Source: Thermomicrobiales bacterium
GTDB taxonomy: Bacteria > Chloroflexota > Chloroflexia > Thermomicrobiales > UBA6265
Assembly (NCBI GenBank): GCA_025928535.1
Contig: JAICJJ010000138.1
Coordinates: 1 to 7,188, forward strand
Direction: 5' to 3'
DNA length: 7,188 nt
The number at the start of each line of letters is the position of its first letter. Within the stretch, counting starts at the first letter, position 1. The position numbers were made by a program, and so were the translations under genes. The notes beneath the pieces were generated by a model, which was not told where the DNA came from, did no database searches, and was given only the letters and a program-made list of their open reading frames with translations. Shown here one piece after another: positions 1 to 6,450 of this stretch.

Positions 1-67
1 CGCCAATTGCCCTCGCCGATCGGATCGACACTCCAGCACGATCCGGCGCACCCCTGACCTCGCCGTG

Positions 68-96
68 TTGACTCGCTCACCATGCGTGCCTACACT
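68..96 (+). promoter_or_regulatory. Predicted sigma70-type promoter upstream of the small lipoprotein gene
   Basis: TTGACT at 68-73 matches the -35 consensus at 5 of 6 positions. TACACT at 91-96 matches the -10 consensus at 4 of 6. The 17-base spacer is ideal. Transcription would begin near 103 and leave an untranslated leader of about 100 bases before the start codon at 207. This is a sequence match only. The rest of 1-206 holds no gene that I can support. Confidence 0.5.
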
Positions 97-194
97 CCGA
101 ATCGGGGAGGAGCGCCGATCGCCCGGCCGTATCGCGCGACGAGGCGACAGCCGGAACGGCGGCGACCGCTCGCATTGGCAAGCAATGGCGCGGG

Positions 195-200
195 AGGGGG
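195..200 (+). promoter_or_regulatory. Ribosome binding site of the small lipoprotein gene
   Basis: A purine-rich AGGGGG run lies 6 bases before the ATG at 207. It favours that start over the in-frame ATG at 261, which would give a more conventional short signal peptide but has no comparable site in front of it. Confidence 0.55.
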
Positions 201-206
201 AAACCG

Positions 207-545
207 ATGGGCAGCGATCGGGGTACGCGTGTGACCGACGGTGGCAAGCGAGGCGCCGTCATGCGGGGCGCCGTCCTGGTCGCGGCGACGCCGGTCGTCC
301 TCTTCGCGCTCCAGGCGTGCGGCGGCACGGCAGTCGCGCCCACATCGGCTCCCGCGGCCAACGCCACCGTCGCGCCGACAGTGGCCCCGCCGCCAACGGT
401 CGTCTCCGACATGACGCAAACGGCGCCGACGATCGTCGCCGTGGCTTCGCAAGCCGCCTCGGCCGTCGCGAGTCCGATGGCCAGCCCGCTGGCGAGTCCG
501 GTCGCCAGCCCGGTCGGTTCACCCGCCGCGACGCCGACGCCGTAA
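207..545 (+). CDS. Small lipoprotein: signal peptide plus Ala/Pro/Ser/Thr-rich linker, no folded domain (possible remnant of a substrate-binding protein)
   Basis: This 112-residue protein is predicted to be exported and lipid-anchored. A polar N-terminus with Arg15 and Arg20 is followed by a hydrophobic stretch (about 21-34) and a lipobox, LQAC, with Cys38 as the lipidation site. GG follows the Cys. Residues 40-112 are almost only Ala, Pro, Thr, Ser and Val and end in ASPx repeats (88-107) and ATPTP. No folded domain is visible. In Chloroflexota, family 5 solute-binding proteins often begin exactly like this before the binding domain, and these usually sit beside DppB/DppC permeases, as here. 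Here a TAA stop closes the frame at the end of the linker, and 546-716 shows no binding-domain coding. It may be a decayed binding protein, or a real small lipoprotein acting as a spacer or surface tether. The promoter, the ribosome binding site and the intact lipobox argue that it is expressed. Function is unknown. Confidence 0.65.
   Translation: MGSDRGTRVTDGGKRGAVMRGAVLVAATPVVLFALQACGGTAVAPTSAPAANATVAPTVAPPPTVVSDMTQTAPTIVAVASQAASAVASPMASPLASPVASPVGSPAATPTP
468..527 (+). repeat. Five tandem 12-base units encoding ASPx tetrapeptides
   Basis: Five consecutive 12-base units encode ASPM, ASPL, ASPV, ASPV and GSPA at residues 88-107 of the lipoprotein. The first four alternate between GCGAGTCCG and GCCAGCCCG cores, so the DNA also has a 24-base period repeated twice, with the last codon of each unit varying. 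This suggests growth by slippage or unequal exchange of a 24-base unit. The fifth unit has diverged. Confidence 0.75.
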
Positions 546-546
546 C

Positions 547-562
547 GGCCGCGAAGCGGCTT
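547..562 (+). terminator. Short G+C hairpin just after the lipoprotein stop codon, possible weak terminator
   Basis: GCCGC (548-552), loop GAA and GCGGC (556-560) form a compact stem-loop two bases after the TAA at 543-545. It can extend by one G-T pair and is followed by only two T residues. The missing T tract makes an efficient intrinsic terminator unlikely. Its place between a stop codon and the next promoter is suggestive only. Confidence 0.25.
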
Positions 563-570
563 GGCCGCGC

Positions 571-600
571 TTGACATCGAATCGAAACGCCGCGTAGCAT
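571..600 (+). promoter_or_regulatory. Predicted sigma70-type promoter of the permease operon
   Basis: TTGACA (571-576) is a perfect -35 hexamer. After an 18-base spacer, TAGCAT (595-600) matches the -10 consensus at 4 of 6 positions. Transcription would start near 607, leaving a leader of about 110 bases before the TTG at 717. This supports transcription of the permease genes independently of the lipoprotein gene. It rests on sequence match alone. Confidence 0.55.
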
Positions 601-705
601 TTTGCGTCCGCCTGCCGCATGGATGAATCACGGCCGAACGGCGGCGCGGATCGGCAGACTGAACCGCCCGCGCCGGCTCGCCTGGTCACGCCGGCCGCAC
701 CCGCC

Positions 706-710
706 AGGAG
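706..710 (+). promoter_or_regulatory. Ribosome binding site that decides the TTG start of the first permease
   Basis: AGGAG ends 6 bases before the TTG at 717. The protein then starts MGRYLIRR, the usual opening of DppB-type permeases. No ATG lies in frame nearby, so the site and the family N-terminus together fix the rare TTG start. Confidence 0.8.
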
Positions 711-716
711 CGCCCA

Positions 717-1661
717 TTGGGCCGTTACCTCATTCGCCGGGCACTCATCTCGGTCGTTTCCCTGATCGCCATCAGCATGGTCGTGTTCGGGATTCTAGCG
801 ATCGCGCCGGGCGATCCCCTGTCGGGCTTCGCCACCAATCCGAACGTGCCCCCCGAATTGCGCGCCCGCATCCGCGCCTCGCTCGGCCTGGACGACCCGA
901 TCCCGGTCCAGTACGCGAAATGGGCGTCGTCCTACATCAAGGGCGACTGGATGCAGTCGTACACCTCGAAAATGCCGGTCCGCGACTACATCTTCAGTCG
1001 CTTGCCGGTAACGTTGAAGATTTTGGGATCGGCGTTTGTGCTCGGCATCCTGATCGCGATTCCGATCGGCGTCTTTTCCGCCTTGAAGCAATATTCGCTC
1101 TTCGACCAATTCGCGACGACCTTCGCCTTCCTCGGCTTCAGCGTGCCCACATTTTTTTCCGGCATCCTCTTCATCCTGCTTTTCAGCGTGAAACTCGGCT
1201 GGCTCCCGTTCGTCTACGACGCGCAAGTGACTGGCTTCTGGGGCAACGTCAAGCAATCGTTGATGCCGATCCTCGTCCTCGGTCTGGCCGGCGCCGCGTC
1301 GCTGACCCGGTTCGTCCGCGCGTCGATGCTGGAAACGATCAGCCAGGATTACGTGCGCACGGCGCGCGCCAAAGGGCTGCGCGAGCAGACGGTCGTCATC
1401 CTCCACGCGATGCGCAACGCGATGATTCCCGTCATCACGATCATCGCGCTGCAAATCCCCGAAATCTTCGGCGGAGCCGTCATCACCGAGCAGATCTTTC
1501 GAATTCCGGGAATCGGCCGGGCGCTCATTGACGGCATCGGCAGCAAGGACGTGCCGGTGGTGATGGCGATCACATTCGGTTTCGCGATTCTCGTCGTGGT
1601 TTTCAACGTGGTCGCCGACGTGCTTTACGCCGTCCTCGATCCGCGCATCCGGTACTCGTGA
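717..1661 (+). CDS. ABC transporter permease, DppB/OppB family (dipeptide/oligopeptide/nickel type)
   Basis: This is an inner-membrane subunit of a peptide-type ABC importer, 314 residues long, which is normal for the family. It opens with MGRYLIRR, then a first membrane segment (about 9-31) and the family motif APGDP (30-34). Next comes an external region with LGLDDPIPVQYAKW (56-69), and then five more membrane segments near 100-120, 134-158, 181-197, 236-256 and 280-304. The cytoplasmic EAA loop, which contacts the ATPase, is clear at 211-238: DYVRTARAKGL, then HAMRNAMIP. The C-terminus DPRIRY is typical. Translation starts at a TTG with a good AGGAG site. The next permease gene begins 25 bases after the stop, so the two very likely form one operon and a heterodimeric channel. 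The family is certain. The substrate (peptide, nickel, sugar or other) cannot be read from the permease. Confidence 0.95.
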   Translation: MGRYLIRRALISVVSLIAISMVVFGILAIAPGDPLSGFATNPNVPPELRARIRASLGLDDPIPVQYAKWASSYIKGDWMQSYTSKMPVRDYIFSRLPVTLKILGSAFVLGILIAIPIGVFSALKQYSLFDQFATTFAFLGFSVPTFFSGILFILLFSVKLGWLPFVYDAQVTGFWGNVKQSLMPILVLGLAGAASLTRFVRASMLETISQDYVRTARAKGLREQTVVILHAMRNAMIPVITIIALQIPEIFGGAVITEQIFRIPGIGRALIDGIGSKDVPVVMAITFGFAILVVVFNVVADVLYAVLDPRIRYS

Positions 1662-1686
1662 CCGCGCCGTTGCGGGGGAGAGCCCG

Positions 1687-2685
1687 ATGACTCAGCGAGT
1701 CGAAGCAAGCCGCGCGCCAGTGTTGTCCGCGGCGCCGACGGCCACATCGCCCCAGATTGCCGAAACGCCTCCCGGTCTGTTGCGCGTCAAACCGCAACGG
1801 TCGCTCTGGGGAAATGCCTGGCGGCAATTTCGACGGCACCGCATGGCGATGCTTGGCACGGCCGTCATCATCCTCATCATGCTGGCTTGCTACCTCGGCT
1901 CGGCGCTCTACCCACAACCGATCGACGCCCAGGACCTTGCGAACACCGACCAGGCTCCAACGTTGCAGCACCTGATGGGCACCGACTCACTCGGCAATGA
2001 CATGTTGGCGCGCATCCTCTGGGGGGGCCGCATTTCGCTCGCGGTCGGTTTCGTCGCTGCGATCGTCGCGATCACCCTTGGCACCGCGATCGGAGCAGCC
2101 GCCGGCTTTTTCGGCGGCTTCGTCGATACCGTATTGATGCGGATCACCGACCTCTTCATCAGTTTGCCGCAAGTGCCGCTGCTTTTGGTGATCAGCTTTC
2201 TCTACAAGCAGTCGTTCTACGACTATTTCGACAAGAATTTCAACAACGGCATTCTCGGCATCTTCGTCTTGATTGTCGCGGTCATCGGCATTCTCAACTG
2301 GATGACGACCGCCCGACTCGTCCGGGCAGGCTTTCTCTCCCTCAAGGAGAAAGAATTCGTCGAGGCGGCTCGCTCGATCGGAGCGGGTCAGTTTTCGCTC
2401 ATGATGAAGCACATCTTGCCCAACACGATGAGCCCGATCATCGTCGCCGCGACGCTCGGCGTCGGCGCCGCGATCATCACCGAATCGGCGCTGTCGTTCC
2501 TCGGTCTCGGCTTTCCGTCCGATGTGCCGACCTGGGGGACCATGCTTTACCAAGCGACGGACTATTTCCAAATCGCCCCGCATGAAGCGCTGATTCCAGG
2601 AATCATGATCTTCCTGACGGTTCTGTCGATCAACTACATCGGCGACGGCCTGCGCGACGCGCTCGATCCGCGCAAGACGCAATGA
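1687..2685 (+). CDS. ABC transporter permease, DppC/OppC family
   Basis: This is the second channel subunit of the peptide-type importer (332 residues). A polar Pro/Ala-rich cytoplasmic tail (1-40) precedes the OppC N-terminal helix motif WRQFRRHRMAMLG (45-57) and the first membrane segment (about 55-73). The family signature HLMGTDSLGNDMLARI lies at 95-110, followed by LWGGRISLAVG. Further membrane segments fall near 116-144, 147-172, 188-206, 251-271 and 301-318. The EAA loop is EFVEAARSIGA (223-233) with HILPNTM (242-248), where it should contact the ATPase. ESALSFLGLG (266-275) and the end GLRDALDPR are also typical. The ATG at 1687 has a GGGGGAG site (1674-1680) 6 bases upstream. The stop overlaps the next gene. 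No ATPase gene follows, so the ATPase subunits must be encoded elsewhere or shared with another transporter. Confidence 0.95.
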   Translation: MTQRVEASRAPVLSAAPTATSPQIAETPPGLLRVKPQRSLWGNAWRQFRRHRMAMLGTAVIILIMLACYLGSALYPQPIDAQDLANTDQAPTLQHLMGTDSLGNDMLARILWGGRISLAVGFVAAIVAITLGTAIGAAAGFFGGFVDTVLMRITDLFISLPQVPLLLVISFLYKQSFYDYFDKNFNNGILGIFVLIVAVIGILNWMTTARLVRAGFLSLKEKEFVEAARSIGAGQFSLMMKHILPNTMSPIIVAATLGVGAAIITESALSFLGLGFPSDVPTWGTMLYQATDYFQIAPHEALIPGIMIFLTVLSINYIGDGLRDALDPRKTQ

Positions 2686-3038
2686 CCACGTCGCCCGCCT
2701 CCGAATCGGCAAGCCAGGCCTCGACGGCGCCGCGCAGTCCGAACGCCGGCATCGGAGCGGAACCGGTGTTCGAGTGGAAATCGTACAGCCGCTTTGTCGC
2801 GGTCTATCCCGTCGCCACCGGCTGGCTGGTGCTCTGGGGTCGCTACGAGCAGATGGGCAAGGTCCGCGTCCATCTCGGCCACCGAATCTATCTCAGCCTG
2901 GACGGCGTGCGCGACCGCGTTCTCGACGCCGTGCGCGAACTGACCGGCGACACGGCGCTCGTTCAGGAAGCGGACGCCCTGATGGCCCGGAGGTGGACGC
3001 CATACCGCGACGCCGCCGTTCTGCCGGAGCCGCTGTAG
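2682..3038 (+). CDS. Uncharacterised 118-residue protein, translationally coupled to the DppC-type permease
   Basis: I do not recognise this protein. Residues 1-28 are low-complexity (Ser, Ala, Pro, Thr) and probably disordered. Residues 29-90 look like a small folded unit. FEWKSYSRFVAVYPV, GWLVLWGRYEQMG, then KVRVHLGHRIYLSL read as alternating beta strands, and GVRDRVLDAVRELTG (75-89) as a helix. An acidic and basic tail follows to 118. There is no signal peptide, membrane segment or cysteine. The layout loosely recalls small DUF2188-like proteins (strands ending in a GW motif, then a helix), but this is only a resemblance. The start shares ATGA with the permease stop and lacks a strong ribosome binding site, which indicates coupled translation. 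A cytoplasmic role linked to the transporter is an inference from position alone. Confidence 0.75.
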   Translation: MTTSPASESASQASTAPRSPNAGIGAEPVFEWKSYSRFVAVYPVATGWLVLWGRYEQMGKVRVHLGHRIYLSLDGVRDRVLDAVRELTGDTALVQEADALMARRWTPYRDAAVLPEPL

Positions 3039-3083
3039 CGCCAGTCAATCAAGCGCCCGATGCCAGCCGACCGCCCGGCGGGC

Positions 3084-4481
3084 TCACCGCGACTTTCGCG
3101 ATTTCCCGGTCTGACCCCATGGCGGCCCATCGTTGACGTTGACCACCCCTTCGTTTCGTTTGTCGGGGTCTTTTCGCAACTTGATTTGCTCGCGATGGTC
3201 GCGCAGCGCCTGCTTTACGGCAGCTGGCGTCAGCGCCCCATCGCCGCGATGACCGGCGATGTAGAGCGCGGCGGCGCCCGACACGTGCGGCGCGGCCATG
3301 CTCGTGCCGGAAAGCGTTTGCAGCATCTTGCCAGTCGGCTGGTTATCGGGCGGTTTGAGCGAGAGGATGTCGACGCCCGGAGCGGCAAGATCGATCGGCT
3401 TGCCGTAGTCGCTGAAGCTGGCAAAGCGGTCGTTGGCCGGCGTGCCGTCGTTGTCGCTCAGCGCCGAGACGGCGATCACCTGCCGGTAGGCGGCCGGCCT
3501 GACGAAGCGAGCGTCGGCTGCATAGTTGCCGGCCGCGACGACGACGGTGACGCCCGCCTTGTAGACGGCGCAGACGCCTTTCTGGAAATCGTCGTGCGCC
3601 CGCTTGCCGCAATGGCGGTCGTCGATCGGCCGGTTCTTGGGCGGGCTGGAGAGACTCATGTTGACGACGTCCATTTTCACGCCATTCGTCGCCTGGTCGA
3701 GCACCCAGTTCAACCCGCAGAGAACGGTCCGCACCGAGCCCCGGCCCGCGTCGTCGAACACCTTGACGCTCCAGAGCCGGACGCCCGGCGCCACGCCGAC
3801 GACGCCATGGTCATTGTCGAGCGCGCCAATCGTGCCGGCGACGTGCGTCCCGTGACCATCGCCATCGTCCATCGGGTCGTTGCCGCCGGTGCAATCGATC
3901 CCGGGCCGCGCGTTCAGATCCCAATTCGCGGCCGCTTGGTCGATGCCGGTGTCGACCACCGCGACGTCGGCGTCGACCCGCTCATCAACCCCGTCGATCA
4001 TGGCCGTCGAATTCTTGTCGGCCTGAATGCGGCAAATCCCGGTGGGAACGTTCTGCGACCCGACATTGCCCGCGTCGCTGCACGGCTCGAACGATCCGCC
4101 CGGCGCGCCATCCACCTGCACCGGCTCGTCCGGATCGACCGAGCGGACGTTTTTCGCGGCCCGCACGGCGGCCAGCTTGTCGGGCGGGATGTTGGCGGCG
4201 AACCCGGTAAAGCCGTGCCGGTAGACGTGGCTGACGGAAATGCCGAGGCTTTGGGTGAGGCGGTCGGCGACGATGCCCGGATCGGCCCGCTTGCCGACTT
4301 CGACGATGTACCAGTTGGCGACGTCGCCGTTGTCGCCGGCGGCCGCCGGCCGCACGGCGTCCGGTTCGATCGACCCGTGCCCCGCGCCGCCCCGATCGCG
4401 CGCCGCGACGGTCGTGAACCATCCGCCGACGCCGCCGATGACGAGCAACACGGAGAGAAGCAGGATCAGACTTCGCCGCAT
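3084..4481 (-). CDS. Secreted subtilisin-family (S8) serine protease with I9-type propeptide
   Basis: This is a predicted extracellular or surface endopeptidase, 465 residues from the chosen start. MRRS is followed by a hydrophobic signal segment (about 4-27). An inhibitor I9-like prodomain spans about 57-123, from NWYIVEV to NVRSVDPDEPVQV. The catalytic domain spans about 145-428 and has the full triad: Asp177 in AVVDTGID, His210 in DGHGTHVAGTIGA, and Ser394 in SGTSMAAPHVSGAAAL. The oxyanion Asn319 lies in AAGN. Six cysteines (134, 150, 197, 255, 291, 304) all lie after the prodomain, so up to three disulfides are possible, fitting an exported enzyme. The tail (452-465) is short and basic, with no extra domain or anchor. 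The ATG at 4481 is preferred over the in-frame ATG at 4505 because GGAGG lies just before it and the signal peptide then begins at once. It faces the transport operon across 45 bases with no convincing terminator, and diverges from panE. The substrate is unknown. Confidence 0.95.
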   Translation of the reverse strand: MRRSLILLLSVLLVIGGVGGWFTTVAARDRGGAGHGSIEPDAVRPAAAGDNGDVANWYIVEVGKRADPGIVADRLTQSLGISVSHVYRHGFTGFAANIPPDKLAAVRAAKNVRSVDPDEPVQVDGAPGGSFEPCSDAGNVGSQNVPTGICRIQADKNSTAMIDGVDERVDADVAVVDTGIDQAAANWDLNARPGIDCTGGNDPMDDGDGHGTHVAGTIGALDNDHGVVGVAPGVRLWSVKVFDDAGRGSVRTVLCGLNWVLDQATNGVKMDVVNMSLSSPPKNRPIDDRHCGKRAHDDFQKGVCAVYKAGVTVVVAAGNYAADARFVRPAAYRQVIAVSALSDNDGTPANDRFASFSDYGKPIDLAAPGVDILSLKPPDNQPTGKMLQTLSGTSMAAPHVSGAAALYIAGHRGDGALTPAAVKQALRDHREQIKLRKDPDKRNEGVVNVNDGPPWGQTGKSRKSR

Positions 4482-4485
4482 GCGA

Positions 4486-4490
4486 CCTCC
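4486..4490 (-). promoter_or_regulatory. Ribosome binding site that decides the protease start
   Basis: Read on the minus strand, GGAGG sits 4 bases before the ATG at 4481. It supports MRRSLILLL as the N-terminus, rather than the longer form starting at 4505, where the extra 8 residues would only delay the signal peptide. Confidence 0.6.
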
Positions 4491-4621
4491 GCCGTAAGCG
4501 CACATCGCTGGCGCCCCGCGCGGTCCGTCGGAGCGACGTGTCGATGATCGTAAACGTTCCAGCGGGGAGCGCGCTATTCGATCTCGCGGGGCGCCGGGCT
4601 CGGCGATGCGACAATTTCCTC

Positions 4622-5578
4622 ATGGATGCCTCAGACATGCCGCCGCTTGGCCGCATCGCGATCGTCGGCGCCGGCGCGCTCGGTTCCCTCATTGCGGCGC
4701 GCCTTGCCGACTTCGAGATTCCGGTCGTGTTGATCAACCGGCCGTCGCCCCATCTCGACTTGATTCGCGGCGACGGACTGCGCCTGATCGAACAGGACGG
4801 ATCAGAACGGCGCATTCGTGTTCCGGTCGCATCAGACCCCGCCGCAATCGCCGAGTGCGCGGTCGCAATCGTGGCCGTGAAAACCTGGGCGACCGAAGCG
4901 GCGCTGCGTTCACTTGTGGACTGGCTGCCGCGCTCTATCTGGGTGGCGACGCTGCAAAATGGGATCGACAACGACGCCCGCATTCGCGCCGCGCTCGGTC
5001 CCGACGTGCGGCTGGCGCTCGGAACGACCTCGCTTGGCGCGACGCGGCAGGAGCCGGGCGTCGTGCGATCCGGCGGAACAGGCCCGACGCTCTTCGGCGT
5101 TCCCAGCCAGGCGCCTCCAGCCGAATTGCGAGCGCTCGGCGCGCGGTTTGCGGCAGTGGGAATGCCGGCCGCGGCGATCGCCGGCATCGAACAGGCGATT
5201 TGGCGCAAACTTGCCGTCAGCGCGGCGATCAACGGCCTGACGGCGCTGGCGGAAGCGCCGAACGGCGCAATCGTCGACGACCCTGAATTGCGGGCGGCGT
5301 CCTTCGCCATCGCCCGCGAGGTCGAAAGCGTCGCCCACGCCGAAGGAAATGACATCGGCGACGTCGAACGCGCGGTCTGCGCGGTCGCGCGGGCGACCGC
5401 GACGAACCGCTCATCGATGTGGCAAGACCTCGAGGCGGGCAATCCGACCGAGGTCGAGGCGATTTACGGAGCGATCGTCGCCCGCGCCGCGCGACACGGG
5501 ATCGACGTTCCCGCGATCCGGACGGTCGCCGCGATCCTCCGGGCGCGGTCCCGCGCGGACGAAAAGGAGCGAAGTTGA
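4622..5578 (+). CDS. panE: 2-dehydropantoate 2-reductase (ketopantoate reductase)
   Basis: PanE reduces 2-dehydropantoate to (R)-pantoate with NADPH, the second committed step of pantothenate synthesis, in the cytoplasm. With the ATG at 4622 it has 318 residues, near the usual 300. The Rossmann dinucleotide motif GAGALG (16-21) follows RIAIV. Conserved residues are all present: Lys87 in VKTW, Asn113 in LQNG, catalytic Lys196 in IWRKLAVSAAIN with Asn204, and Glu277 in the SSMWQDLEAGNPTEVEAI stretch (264-281), which corresponds to the catalytic Glu of the E. coli enzyme. The start is uncertain. The frame is open upstream to a GTG at 4538 and an ATG at 4544, with a GGAG at 4530-4533, but that extension has no counterpart in the family. 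The ATG at 4637 is also possible. No ribosome binding site precedes 4622. The stop TGA overlaps the panB start by one base. The family also holds paralogues with other keto-acid substrates, but the panB/panC context supports PanE. Confidence 0.92.
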   Translation: MDASDMPPLGRIAIVGAGALGSLIAARLADFEIPVVLINRPSPHLDLIRGDGLRLIEQDGSERRIRVPVASDPAAIAECAVAIVAVKTWATEAALRSLVDWLPRSIWVATLQNGIDNDARIRAALGPDVRLALGTTSLGATRQEPGVVRSGGTGPTLFGVPSQAPPAELRALGARFAAVGMPAAAIAGIEQAIWRKLAVSAAINGLTALAEAPNGAIVDDPELRAASFAIAREVESVAHAEGNDIGDVERAVCAVARATATNRSSMWQDLEAGNPTEVEAIYGAIVARAARHGIDVPAIRTVAAILRARSRADEKERS

Positions 5579-6450
5579 TGGCGGTTCAGGAAGGCTCGCC
5601 GCGCCCACGAGCCGGCAAGTTGACGATTCCGGCCGTGCGCGAGCGCAAAGGGGGCGAGCGACTGGCGATGGTCGCGACCTATGACACGCCGTTCGCGCGG
5701 CTTGCCGAAGCGGCCGGGATCGATCTGATTCTCGTCGGCGATTCGCTCGGCATGGTCGTGCTCGGCTACGAATCGACCGTGCCGGTGACGATGGACGAAA
5801 TTCTCCATCATTGCCGCGCCGTCGTCCGCGGCGCGCCCGGCACGCTCGTCGTCGCCGACCTGCCGTTTCTCAGTTACCAACTCGACGATCGACAGGCGAT
5901 CGAAAACGCCGGTCGCCTGCTGAAAGAAGGGCGCGCCGACGCGGTCAAACTCGAAGGCGGCCGTGGCATGGCGTCGCGCATTCGCGCGGTCGTTGGCGCC
6001 GGCATTCCGGTCATGGGGCACATCGGCTTGACCCCGCAATCGGCCGGCATGCTGGGCGGGTTCAAGGTGCAGGGGCGCGATGTCGAATCGGCCCATGCCC
6101 TTATCGACGACGCGCTCTGGGTCGCCGAAGCGGGCGTCTTCGCGATCGTGGTGGAAGCGGTGCCGGACGAAGTGGCGGCGATCATCACCGAACGCGTGCC
6201 CGTGCCGACGATCGGCATCGGCGCCGGTCCGTTTTGCGACGGTCAGGTGCTTGTCGGCCACGATCTCCTCGGATTCGAATCCGGGCCGTCGCCCCGCTTC
6301 GTCCGGCGCTACGCCGACCTCGGCGCGACGATCCGCGACGCCTTCGCCCAATTCGCGAGCGATGTCCAAACCGGCGTATTTCCCGGTCCGGACGAATCGT
6401 TCCACCTCAAGCCGGAGGTCGCGCGGCAACTGGCGGCCGAGCCGCGATGA
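5578..6450 (+). CDS. panB: 3-methyl-2-oxobutanoate hydroxymethyltransferase (ketopantoate hydroxymethyltransferase)
   Basis: PanB transfers a hydroxymethyl group from 5,10-methylenetetrahydrofolate to 3-methyl-2-oxobutanoate to make 2-dehydropantoate, the first committed step of pantothenate synthesis. It is 290 residues, slightly longer than the roughly 264 of E. coli because of short additions at both ends. It is a TIM-barrel family with all key residues visible. Metal ligands are Asp55 in LVGDSLGMV, Asp94 in VADLPFLSY and Glu126 in KLEGG. Substrate-contacting Lys124 and the catalytic Glu193 in VVEAVP are present. [10 protein letters not shown] (146-155) and TIGIGAG (211-217) are also typical. 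The ATG at 5578 shares its A with the panE stop, and AAAGGAG (5563-5569) lies 8 bases upstream. The last bases overlap panC as ATGA. Expression is thus coupled across panE-panB-panC. Confidence 0.96.
   Translation: MAVQEGSPRPRAGKLTIPAVRERKGGERLAMVATYDTPFARLAEAAGIDLILVGDSLGMVVLGYESTVPVTMDEILHHCRAVVRGAPGTLVVADLPFLSYQLDDRQAIENAGRLLKEGRADAVKLEGGRGMASRIRAVVGAGIPVMGHIGLTPQSAGMLGGFKVQGRDVESAHALIDDALWVAEAGVFAIVVEAVPDEVAAIITERVPVPTIGIGAGPFCDGQVLVGHDLLGFESGPSPRFVRRYADLGATIRDAFAQFASDVQTGVFPGPDESFHLKPEVARQLAAEPR

Noticed and set aside
104..112. GGGGAGGAG, a strong Shine-Dalgarno-like sequence in the lipoprotein leader
   Set aside because: No ATG, GTG or TTG start lies at a usable distance after it, so it does not mark a gene.
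77..631. A 184-codon minus-strand frame opposite the lipoprotein gene
   Set aside because: Its Gly/Leu/Ala repeats are the mirror of the ASPx repeat. The plus-strand gene has promoter, ribosome binding site and lipobox, while this frame has none.
3071..3083. A small G+C hairpin between the convergent transport operon and protease gene
   Set aside because: The stem is only 4 bases with a GGC loop and has no T tract on either strand, so I do not call it a terminator.
3060..4547. A 495-codon open frame on the plus strand across the protease gene
   Set aside because: It is antisense to a complete subtilase with an intact catalytic triad. Its translation is rich in Arg, Asp, Val and Ala with no recognisable domain, as expected from the mirror of a G+C-rich gene.
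4482..4621. A promoter for the protease in the divergent region
   Set aside because: TACGAT on the minus strand (4547-4552) resembles a -10 hexamer, but no -35 partner lies at the right spacing, so I cannot support a promoter call.
3985..5442. A 485-codon open frame on the minus strand across the protease start and panE
   Set aside because: It crosses two real genes, lies antisense to panE and out of frame with the protease, and its product is Ser/Arg/Ala-rich without motifs.
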